DNA from: Thermococcus sp.
GTDB taxonomy: Archaea; Methanobacteriota_B; Thermococci; Thermococcales; Thermococcaceae
Assembly: GCA_027062125.1 (NCBI GenBank)
Contig: JAMOTW010000117.1
Location: 1-6,053, forward strand
DNA: 6,053 bases
Direction of reading: 5' to 3'
The notes under the pieces were generated by a model, which was not told the origin of the DNA, did not search any database, and saw only the letters and a list, made by a program, of their open reading frames with translations. The translations under genes and the position numbers were made by a program. Of this stretch, positions 1-5,082 are shown one piece after another; position 1 is the first letter of the stretch; each line of letters begins with the position of its first letter.

Positions 1-399
1 GCCGTAGGCGTTTCCTTTTCCAAGGATTTCCTTAACAAGCTCGCGCCCGAAGTAGGAGTAGTCAACGTAGAAGTTGATGTAGCCGTTAACCGCTTTTATC
101 TCAGCTATGCCTTCAAACAAGTCCCGCTTACCAACCATTTGGAGGATAGTATAGAATTCTTCTTCAGGATTTGGTTTTGTAAGCCTACGTACAATTTCCT
201 CAGCTATTTTATTAGGTGCCTTCCTGAAGACCCTCGCGAGCTGGAAAGCAACAGCCGTTCCGAAGTCACCGAGCTCGAGACTTGGCGTATCGTCAAAGGT
301 TATCTCGCCGTCCCACTCCTTTCCGGCCTCGGTGAGCATCTCGTCAAGCACATTCATAAGCGCAAATCTTGCCCTCTCCTGTATCCCCTTATAGACCAT
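1..399 (-). CDS. argS: Arginyl-tRNA synthetase, N-terminal part (runs off left edge)
   Basis: This is the 5' end of a class I aminoacyl-tRNA synthetase gene; the enzyme charges tRNA-Arg with arginine in the cytoplasm. The 133 residues in the window form the N-terminal additional domain that recognises the tRNA D-loop in ArgRS. The tell-tale blocks are ELGDFGTAVAFQLARVFRK (about residues 42-60), IAEEIV (65-70) and AVNGYINFYVDY (103-114), followed by the GRELVKEIL helix. The HIGH-like catalytic motif would follow beyond the left edge. Two ATGs stand in tandem (402-400 and 399-397). I chose the second because the GGTGG at 409-405 is then 5 bases away instead of 2; GTG codons just upstream are also in frame. 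Between IAEEIV and AVNGYINF lie about 32 residues, against about 15 in the Pyrococcus enzyme as I remember it, so an insertion near residues 74-90 is likely. Hand-counted GC falls to about 41% over bases 61-220, against 55% over 241-360. Identification is confident; the exact start is not. Confidence 0.93.
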   Translation of the reverse strand, partial: MVYKGIQERARFALMNVLDEMLTEAGKEWDGEITFDDTPSLELGDFGTAVAFQLARVFRKAPNKIAEEIVRRLTKPNPEEEFYTILQMVGKRDLFEGIAEIKAVNGYINFYVDYSYFGRELVKEILGKGNAYG

Positions 400-429
400 C
401 ATCACCACCGCTCCCACTTGGGCCCAACC

Positions 430-437
430 TTTAAAAA
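430..437 (+). promoter_or_regulatory. TATA-like box of the lplB unit, possibly shared with argS
   Basis: TTTAAAAA sits in the short divergent gap between argS and lplB. An archaeal start about 25 bases downstream of its centre would fall near base 459, at the GGAGGTG ribosome site, giving a leader of about 13 bases. Read on the minus strand, the same element is TTTTTAAA preceded by the purine stretch GGGAGAAG, a plausible TFB-recognition element, and would place argS transcription near base 408. A second A/T block at 446-454 (GTTAATTTA) is an alternative box for argS. The positions are seen; their use is inferred from spacing. Confidence 0.55.
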
Positions 438-458
438 CTTCTCCCGTTAATTTACTCT

Positions 459-465
459 GGAGGTG
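459..465 (+). promoter_or_regulatory. Ribosome binding site that fixes the lplB start
   Basis: GGAGGTG is a near-full match to the complement of the archaeal 16S rRNA 3' end and lies 6 bases before ATG 472. An in-frame GTG at 463 lies inside this site, so the longer reading from GTG is unlikely. Confidence 0.8.
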
Positions 466-471
466 GGTACA

Positions 472-750
472 ATGAAGCACCGCGTTGGTGAGCACAAGGC
501 AAAGAAGGGGCTCATAAGGATAGAGTTCGACGAGGAGAACGGAATAGCGGAGCACGTCAGGATAACGGGCGACTTCTTCATGCACCCGGAGGAGGCGGTC
601 CACGAGCTGGAGGAAAAGCTCGAAGGGCACAGGCTTGAGGAGCTCGAGCAGCTGATGGACGAGTTCTTCGCCATGAGGATGGACATAGAGATGCCCTACG
701 TCAACGTGGAGGACTTCAAGATAGCCCTCAAGAACGCCCTGAAGGAGTGA
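472..750 (+). CDS. lplB: Lipoate-protein ligase accessory (C-terminal domain) subunit LplB
   Basis: A 92-residue cytoplasmic protein matching the lipoate-protein ligase C-terminal domain family. In some archaea, such as Thermoplasma, the ligase is split into a catalytic LplA and a small LplB that is needed for lipoyl-AMP formation, the first half of attaching lipoate to carrier proteins such as 2-oxoacid dehydrogenase E2 and glycine cleavage H protein. Visible family marks are the basic start, KGLIRIEF (about residues 11-18), the conserved HVRITGDFFMHPEE turn (27-40), an acidic helical middle rich in Glu and Leu, and a C-terminal helix ending in KNALKE. The length fits a stand-alone LplB. The start is ATG 472, placed by GGAGGTG 6 bases upstream. 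The catalytic LplA partner is not in the window, so it must be encoded elsewhere. The stop lies 5 bases before the preferred start of the SpoIIM gene, suggesting cotranscription. Confidence 0.85.
   Translation: MKHRVGEHKAKKGLIRIEFDEENGIAEHVRITGDFFMHPEEAVHELEEKLEGHRLEELEQLMDEFFAMRMDIEMPYVNVEDFKIALKNALKE
744..750 (+). promoter_or_regulatory. Ribosome binding site of the SpoIIM-like gene inside the lplB stop
   Basis: GGAGTGA, which contains the lplB stop codon, is 5 bases before ATG 756. This favours ATG 756 over the in-frame ATG 750 and GTG 747, which would overlap the site itself. The arrangement suggests translational coupling. Confidence 0.6.
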
Positions 751-755
751 TGTCC

Positions 756-1316
756 ATGGAGCTTCCAAGGATACCCCGGAGAACCCTCGGCCTCATGCTG
801 CTGGTCTTTCTGGCCTCCTCCTTCGTGGGCTACGCGCTCGGAGTGGCCAGCCCGAACACGGCCATCGAGGCCGTGAAAAAACTCATAGAACAGATAGGGC
901 CCATATCGGACTCCAGCTTCGAGAACTTCGTCAAGATATTCACCAACAACTCCATGGTGGCGCTCTTCATGTTCCTGTCCGGGCTCTTCTTTGGCCTCGG
1001 CCCGTGGTTTATAATGGCCTTCAACGGGCTCATGGTCGGTCTCGTCGTCCTCGCCGTCCACAGGAGCGGGATGCCGCTGGGTCAGATACTCCTCGGCCTG
1101 CTCCCCCACGGAGTCATAGAGATACCCGCGATAGCGATAGCCGGCGTTGCTGGAATAGTGTGGTACAGGGAGCTGGTAAGAGGAGAAGGCGAGCCAGCGG
1201 AGAGGTTCAAAAGGGGAGCGGTGGAGGGGGTGAAGCTCTTCCTGCTGTCAGTTGCGCTCCTGCTCGTTGCGGCCCTCATTGAGGCCTACGTAACTCCCAA
1301 GGTTGCCGGCCTCTGA
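756..1316 (+). CDS. SpoIIM/DUF95 family integral membrane protein
   Basis: A 186-residue multispanning protein of the stage II sporulation protein M (DUF95) family. Hydrophobic segments lie at about residues 10-30, 64-82, 83-101, 109-135 and 158-178. The family hallmark is LLPHGVIEIPA (115-125), with the Pro-His-Gly and Glu in the membrane, and a second conserved spot is the terminal LIEAYVTP (174-181). Basic residues around 138-156 (YRELVRGEGE to FKRGAVEG) form a loop between the last two segments. In Bacillus, SpoIIM belongs to a peptidoglycan-remodelling complex; archaea lack that wall, and the role of the archaeal relatives is unknown, so no function is claimed. The gene follows lplB by 5 bases. 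Its last 69 bases are also coding on the other strand, as the tail of the DUF354 gene. An upstream start at ATG 750 would add two residues. Confidence 0.85.
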   Translation: MELPRIPRRTLGLMLLVFLASSFVGYALGVASPNTAIEAVKKLIEQIGPISDSSFENFVKIFTNNSMVALFMFLSGLFFGLGPWFIMAFNGLMVGLVVLAVHRSGMPLGQILLGLLPHGVIEIPAIAIAGVAGIVWYRELVRGEGEPAERFKRGAVEGVKLFLLSVALLLVAALIEAYVTPKVAGL

Positions 1317-2381
1317 GGGCCCCTCCACCATCACCGTGCTGAACTTTCCGGACTCCTCGTAGGTCTCTATCTCCCTGAGGATGACGTCCATCGGGTTCTC
1401 GAAGGCACTCACCATGCCGCGGATGTATGCGCGGTAGCTGCCGTTCATCTCAATTATGCGCTCGGCCATGAAGGCCACCTTGACCGGGTCCGTGGAGTGG
1501 AACTTGACTCCCTTCTCAACGAGCCACTTGGTGACCGCGAGGAGCCTTCCGGGGTAGGTGGAGATTGTGGGAGTGCCGAGGGCTATGGCCTCCCTGTTCA
1601 TCGTCCCGCCGGCGCCTATCATCAGCCTGGCGTAGTAGAGCAGGCTGAGGCTGTCGACGGGCCTTTTGGGCATTATCACGTTGTCGAAGTGCTGGAAGCG
1701 CTCCCTCTGCTCCTCGGTGCGCGGGAAGAGGACTATCGGTACCTCGGGAAGGAGGGGTATCACGTCTTCGAGGACGCTCTTCTCGGGCCCATTGAAGTAG
1801 TTGGCCTTGACAGGCTCGGTGCGCATGACGATGTATTCGTTCCTCTTAACCCCAAGCTCCTTCAGAACCCGCCTGTCCGGCCTGAAGCCGTAGAGGTGGG
1901 CCAGCTCTGAGAAGCCATTGACCGGCCTCATACCGTTCGGGTCGGCGCCACACTTTAGGAGGTCATAGGCGTCTATGGCCTTGGGGAATAGCAGGAGCTT
2001 TGTATAGGGAAGGATGAGCTTGTTCTGGGCTATAGCCGTCTCGTTGTCGACGAAGCCTATGGAGGGAATCTGGAGGCCGAAGGCGACGCGCGGAGCCTCG
2101 GCGGAGTGCTTGTAGAGGGCCAGGTCGGGCTTCTCCTCCACGATGAGCTTGCTCAGCTTGTACATCCTTTCGGTCCCGGCTATGAGCTTGCCCTCGAGGG
2201 TGGCGCCGCCGTGGCGGCCGACGACGTAGTAGTCGAAGCCGTACATGTCGAGGATTCCGGTGAGGCCGTCAAACTCCCTCGTGGTTATGAGAACCTCGTG
2301 CCCGGCCTTCTCAAGCTCCCTTATTACACCCTTGAAGAAGTGAACGTGAGGCGCGTTCGTGATGTCTACCCATACCTTCAT
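1248..2381 (-). CDS. DUF354 family protein, GT-B-like predicted glycosyltransferase
   Basis: A 377-residue soluble protein of the DUF354/COG1817 family, which has a GT-B-like fold related to UDP-GlcNAc 2-epimerases and glycosyltransferases; its reaction is not established. Family marks are the opening MKVWVDITNAPHVHFF (1-16), a Gly-rich HGGATLEGK loop (57-65), KHSAEAPRVAFGL (91-103), GFVDNETA (109-116) and the C-terminal nucleotide-sugar site GAGGTMNREAIALGTPTIS (256-274), which parallels the DSGGIQEEA block of WecB in the same window. No signal peptide or membrane segment is seen. I start at ATG 2381, since GGTGG (2391-2387) is 5 bases upstream and the predicted transcript start is near 2392; the longer ATG 2393 would add MVGR. 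The recognisable domain seems to end near residue 345, and the last 22 residues are encoded antisense to the SpoIIM C-terminus. It is divergent from wecC, suggesting a related sugar pathway (inference). Confidence 0.85.
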   Translation of the reverse strand: MKVWVDITNAPHVHFFKGVIRELEKAGHEVLITTREFDGLTGILDMYGFDYYVVGRHGGATLEGKLIAGTERMYKLSKLIVEEKPDLALYKHSAEAPRVAFGLQIPSIGFVDNETAIAQNKLILPYTKLLLFPKAIDAYDLLKCGADPNGMRPVNGFSELAHLYGFRPDRRVLKELGVKRNEYIVMRTEPVKANYFNGPEKSVLEDVIPLLPEVPIVLFPRTEEQRERFQHFDNVIMPKRPVDSLSLLYYARLMIGAGGTMNREAIALGTPTISTYPGRLLAVTKWLVEKGVKFHSTDPVKVAFMAERIIEMNGSYRAYIRGMVSAFENPMDVILREIETYEESGKFSTVMVEGPSEAGNLGSYVGLNEGRNEQERN

Positions 2382-2386
2382 TCTAC

Positions 2387-2391
2387 CCACC
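2387..2391 (-). promoter_or_regulatory. Ribosome binding site that favours the shorter DUF354 start
   Basis: GGTGG, within the minus-strand run GGTGGGTAGAATGAAG, lies 5 bases before ATG 2381. The same 16-base context, with one mismatch, starts lplB at 462-477. The upstream ATG 2393 overlaps this site. Confidence 0.6.
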
Positions 2392-2413
2392 ATACTACTG
2401 AACAGCTTTGTGC

Positions 2414-2421
2414 AATATAAG
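2414..2421 (-). promoter_or_regulatory. TATA box for the DUF354 gene
   Basis: On the minus strand CTTATATT follows GGGAAACC, a plausible TFB-recognition element. A start 25 bases from its centre would be near 2392, leaving a leader of about 11 bases before ATG 2381. This matches the short leaders inferred for the other promoters in the window. Confidence 0.6.
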
Positions 2422-2544
2422 GGTTTCCCAAAAACGGTTGTGAAGCCGTCTTTTCAAAGCTTTAACACGGTGTTCTCAACTGAAAGAACGTTTACAACGC
2501 TTTCCATTCATGAAATTCGGGCTGCAGGGCGGCAAAACTACCAA

Positions 2545-2558
2545 AGGAGATTTATTAA
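2545..2558 (+). promoter_or_regulatory. Possible second, upstream plus-strand promoter
   Basis: AAGGAGA followed by TTTATTA resembles an archaeal TFB-recognition element plus TATA box. Transcription would begin near 2580 and run into wecC with a leader of about 85 bases that includes the inverted repeat at 2602-2619. Alternatively it could drive a small RNA, or be chance in an A/T-rich spacer. Confidence 0.35.
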
Positions 2559-2601
2559 CCTCAGAGATATGTCGTGGAGAGTTTACTACCCGGAAATCGG
2601 G

Positions 2602-2619
2602 CCAGAAACCGTTTTCTGG
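2602..2619. repeat. Perfect 7-base inverted repeat, candidate operator of wecC
   Basis: CCAGAAA (2602-2608), a 4-base spacer ccgt, and TTTCTGG (2613-2619) form a perfect dyad. It directly abuts the A-rich TFB-recognition element and TATA box of wecC, about 35-52 bases upstream of the predicted transcription start. That position suits a transcription factor acting next to TFB/TBP. If transcribed from the possible upstream promoter, it could instead fold as an RNA hairpin with a four-base loop. No known archaeal regulator is recognised from this sequence. Confidence 0.6.
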
Positions 2620-2633
2620 AAAAGGCTTTTATT
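2620..2633 (+). promoter_or_regulatory. Promoter (TFB-recognition element and TATA box) of wecC-wecB
   Basis: AAAAGG followed by CTTTTATT fits the archaeal element pair. A start about 25 bases past the TATA centre falls near 2654, immediately before the GGTGGGGGTGA ribosome region, giving a leader of about 12 bases. Confidence 0.6.
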
Positions 2634-2665
2634 GGGCCGGAGTAAGCGATGATAGGTGGGGGTGA

Positions 2666-3952
2666 ATGGAAGAAAAGATAGAGAACAGAACCGCCGAGAT
2701 AGTGGTCATAGGTCTCGGGTACATAGGCCTCCCGACGGCGATAATGTTCGCCACCGCGGGCTTCAATGTCATCGGCTACGAGATACGGAGAGAGGTCGTT
2801 GATAAAATAAACTCCGGAGAGGCCCACATCGTGGAGCCGGAGATAGACGAGCTGCTCCAGGGGGTTGTGGGGAGCGGGAAGCTCAGGGCCACGTCCGACC
2901 CGGAGGAGATAAAGGACAGGGAGGTCTACATAATCTGCGTACAGACACCCCTCAACGGCGACAAAACGCCGAACCTGAGCTACCTTGAGAGCGCGGTTAA
3001 AACCGTGGCGAAGGCCATGAGGAAAGGCTCACTGGTCGTCATCGAAAGCACTGTCCCACCGCTCACCACGGTCAGGATGGCAAAGCTCATCGAGGAGATG
3101 ACCGGCTTCAAAGCCGGTGAGGACTTCCACATGGTCCACGCGCCCGAGAGGGTGATGCCCGGCAGGATTTTCAAGGAGCTGGTCTACAACTCGCGCATAT
3201 TCGGTGGGATAACTCCCGAGAGCGCAGAGCTGGCGGAGAAGCTCTACCGCTCCTTCGTTAAGGGACAGACTTTCAAAACGAACTCGACCGTCAGCGAGGT
3301 CGTCAAGCTCATGGAGAACACCTTCCGCGACGTTAACATTGCCCTCGCCAACGAGTTCGCCTACCTGGCCCACCAGTACGGCATAGACGTCTTCGAGGCG
3401 ATAGAGCTGGCCAACACCCACCCGCGTGTTAGAATCCACACCCCTGGAATAGGGGTCGGCGGCCACTGCCTGCCGAAAGACCCGCACCTCCTCGTCTGGC
3501 CCGCCAGGGAGGATTTCGGACTGATAAGGCTCGCCAGGGAGATAAACGACGGCATGCCTCTCCTGGCGAAGGACCTTCTCTTCGAGGCGCTGAAGACGGT
3601 TAATCTACCGCCTGAGAAGGCCGTCGTGGCGGTTCTCGGATTGGCCTACAAGGGCGACAGCGACGACACGAGGAACTCCCCCGCGAAGGCTTTCATAGAG
3701 GCCATCGAAGGGGATGTCGGGGAAGTGAGAACCTATGACCCCTTCGTTGGCGGAACCCACGGGAGCGTTGAGGAAGCACTGAACGGCGCGGACGCGGTTG
3801 TTATTGCAACGGACCATTCGGAGTTCAAATCGCTCGACTGGGAAAGGCTTGGGGGGCTGATGCGCACAAGGATTCTCATAGATGGCAGGCACGTGGTTGA
3901 GGAGCCTCCGGAAGGCTTCGTTTTCAAGGGCATCGGGAGGGGTGAGTATTGA
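2666..3952 (+). CDS. wecC: UDP-N-acetyl-D-mannosamine dehydrogenase (nucleotide-sugar dehydrogenase)
   Basis: A 428-residue cytoplasmic enzyme of the UDP-glucose/GDP-mannose dehydrogenase family. It oxidises C6 of UDP-ManNAc twice with NAD+, giving UDP-ManNAcA. All three domains are present: N-terminal Rossmann domain (about 10-190) with GLGYIG (16-21), CVQTPL (91-96), ESTVPP (127-132) and HAPERVMPGR (158-167); central dimer domain (about 200-295) with catalytic Lys214 and Asn218; and the active-site Cys268 in GVGGHCLPKD (263-272) with Asp272. The spacing Lys-Asn and Cys-Asp equals that of Streptococcus pyogenes UDP-glucose dehydrogenase (204/208, 260/264). The C-terminal UDP-binding domain carries GLAYKG (325-330) and D-D-T-R-x-S-P (333-339). 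An in-frame TGA ends one base before ATG 2666, so no longer start exists, and the next Met lies past the Gly motif. Substrate choice rests on the adjacent wecB; UDP-glucose or UDP-GlcNAc dehydrogenase are less likely alternatives. Confidence 0.92.
   Translation: MEEKIENRTAEIVVIGLGYIGLPTAIMFATAGFNVIGYEIRREVVDKINSGEAHIVEPEIDELLQGVVGSGKLRATSDPEEIKDREVYIICVQTPLNGDKTPNLSYLESAVKTVAKAMRKGSLVVIESTVPPLTTVRMAKLIEEMTGFKAGEDFHMVHAPERVMPGRIFKELVYNSRIFGGITPESAELAEKLYRSFVKGQTFKTNSTVSEVVKLMENTFRDVNIALANEFAYLAHQYGIDVFEAIELANTHPRVRIHTPGIGVGGHCLPKDPHLLVWPAREDFGLIRLAREINDGMPLLAKDLLFEALKTVNLPPEKAVVAVLGLAYKGDSDDTRNSPAKAFIEAIEGDVGEVRTYDPFVGGTHGSVEEALNGADAVVIATDHSEFKSLDWERLGGLMRTRILIDGRHVVEEPPEGFVFKGIGRGEY
3936..3945 (+). 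promoter_or_regulatory. Ribosome binding site for the TTG start of wecB
   Basis: GGAGGGGTGA lies inside the last codons of wecC. Its GGAGG part is 8 bases and its GGTGA part 3 bases before TTG 3949. It supports the rare start codon, which is also forced by an in-frame TGA at 3943-3945. Confidence 0.7.
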
Positions 3953-5082
3953 AGCCGGCTTTCGTCTTCGGTACCAGGCCGGAGATAATCAAGCTCTCCC
4001 CCGTGATTAGGGCGTTCCTCGAGAGGGGAGTGAAGCCGCTCTTAATCCACACGGGACAGCACTACGACTACGAGATGAGCGCGGTCTTTCTGGAGGAGCT
4101 CGAGCTTCCGCCGATTGACCACCACCTCGAGGTCGGTTCCGGGACCCAGGCGGAGCAGACAGGGGTTGCGATGATTAAAATCGAGAAGGTTCTGATGGAA
4201 GAAAAGCCCGACGTGACCCTCGTGCAGGGCGACACCAACACGGTTTTAGCGGGAGCGCTGGCGAGCGTCAAGCTCAAGATTCCCGTGGCACACGTTGAAG
4301 CTGGCCTGAGAAGCTTCGACAGAACGATGCCGGAGGAGATAAACAGGATTCTGGCTGACCACGCGAGCGAGATCCTCTTCCCCCCAACGGAAGACGCTAA
4401 GAGGAACTTAGAGCGCGAGGGGATAACCGAAAACGTCTACGTTACGGGAAACACCGTCGTCGACGCCGTCCTGCAGAACGCCGAAGTTGCCGAGGAGAAG
4501 AGTGACGTTCTAGAGCGCTTTGGGCTCGAGCCGAAGAAATACGTACTGATAACGGCCCACCGTGCAGAGAACACCGACAGGGGGGAGAACCTGGAAAGAT
4601 TAGTAGAAATCCTCGAAAGCCTTCCCATAAGGGCGATCTACCCGATGCACCCGAGGACGAGGAAGAGGATGGAAGAGTTCGGACTGCTGGAGAGGGTCGA
4701 GGGGATAGAGAACCTGATAGTGACGAAGCCGCTCGGCTACCTCGACTTCCTCAGGCTCGAGAGGAACGCCTTCGCGATAATGACCGACTCGGGTGGGATT
4801 CAGGAGGAGGCGATAATCCTCAACGTGCCTTGCCTGACGCTCCGCTACAACACCGAGCGGCCCGAGACGGTTGATGCCGGAGGGAACGTTCTCGTTGGCC
4901 TTGAAAAGGAGAGGGCGCTGGAGTACATCAACAGATTACTGAACGACCCTGAGTTCTACAGGAAGATGGCGAACGCGCCGAACCCATTCGGCGATGGAAA
5001 GGCCGGCGAGCGGATAGCGGAGATACTGCTGGAGCTCCACAAAAGGGGAGAGCTGAGGGTCAAGAGCTCAAGGTTCATCTGA
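3949..5082 (+). CDS. wecB: UDP-N-acetylglucosamine 2-epimerase (non-hydrolysing)
   Basis: A 377-residue cytoplasmic GT-B-fold enzyme that interconverts UDP-GlcNAc and UDP-ManNAc, supplying WecC. Family blocks appear in order: FGTRPEIIKLSPVI (7-20), HTGQHYDYEMS (34-44), VQGDTNT (92-98), HVEAGLRSFDRTMPEEINR (115-133), TGNTVVD (166-172), TAHRAEN (202-208), YPMHPRT (231-237), TDSGGIQEEA (279-288) and NTERPET (301-307). The acidic and basic catalytic residues described for the E. coli enzyme (Asp95, Glu117, Glu131, His213) align with Asp95, Glu117, Glu130 and His204, so it looks active. Length is normal. The start is TTG 3949: it overlaps the wecC stop by four bases (TTGA), an in-frame TGA ends three bases earlier, and any later Met would lose the first conserved block. 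The close coupling implies one mRNA. The 3' end overlaps the opposing gene by 15 bases. Confidence 0.94.
   Translation: MKPAFVFGTRPEIIKLSPVIRAFLERGVKPLLIHTGQHYDYEMSAVFLEELELPPIDHHLEVGSGTQAEQTGVAMIKIEKVLMEEKPDVTLVQGDTNTVLAGALASVKLKIPVAHVEAGLRSFDRTMPEEINRILADHASEILFPPTEDAKRNLEREGITENVYVTGNTVVDAVLQNAEVAEEKSDVLERFGLEPKKYVLITAHRAENTDRGENLERLVEILESLPIRAIYPMHPRTRKRMEEFGLLERVEGIENLIVTKPLGYLDFLRLERNAFAIMTDSGGIQEEAIILNVPCLTLRYNTERPETVDAGGNVLVGLEKERALEYINRLLNDPEFYRKMANAPNPFGDGKAGERIAEILLELHKRGELRVKSSRFI

Larger units (their letters stand above)
2382..2665. other. Divergent intergenic region between the DUF354 gene and wecC
   Basis: This 284-base stretch has no convincing gene. Hand-counted GC over 2401-2580 is about 42%, well below the coding sequence on either side. 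It holds the minus-strand promoter for DUF354, a plus-strand promoter for wecC, a perfect 7-base inverted repeat touching the wecC promoter, a second possible plus-strand promoter near 2545-2558, and a weaker 5-base inverted repeat (GTTCT at 2472-2476, AGAAC at 2485-2489). The two outer predicted transcription starts are about 260 bases apart, so some 170 bases between the promoters are unexplained. Open frames crossing it lack a good ribosome site and I do not call them. Confidence 0.7.

Noticed and set aside
463..471. Longer lplB start at GTG 463
   Set aside because: The GTG is part of the GGAGGTG ribosome site and only about 4 bases from the predicted transcript start; ATG 472 has ideal spacing.
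696..1109. Minus-strand 137-residue frame opposite lplB and SpoIIM
   Set aside because: Very rich in His, Glu and Gly, as expected for the antisense of membrane-protein codons; no independent support.
1497..1910. Plus-strand 137-residue frame inside DUF354
   Set aside because: It is antisense to a well-conserved protein and has no family signature of its own; a shadow of G/C-rich codons.
2430..2454. Possible hairpin ACGG-TT...AAGCCGT as a terminator or riboswitch
   Set aside because: The stem is only 4-6 pairs with a bulge and no T-run follows; it lies at the DUF354 promoter, where a terminator has no role.
2359..2652. Plus-strand 97-residue frame across the divergent spacer
   Set aside because: It begins inside the DUF354 gene, has no ribosome site, composition unlike a protein of this genome, and covers promoter sequence.
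3029..3487. Minus-strand 152-residue frame inside wecC
   Set aside because: It is antisense to the catalytic part of WecC, with no ribosome site or recognisable motif.
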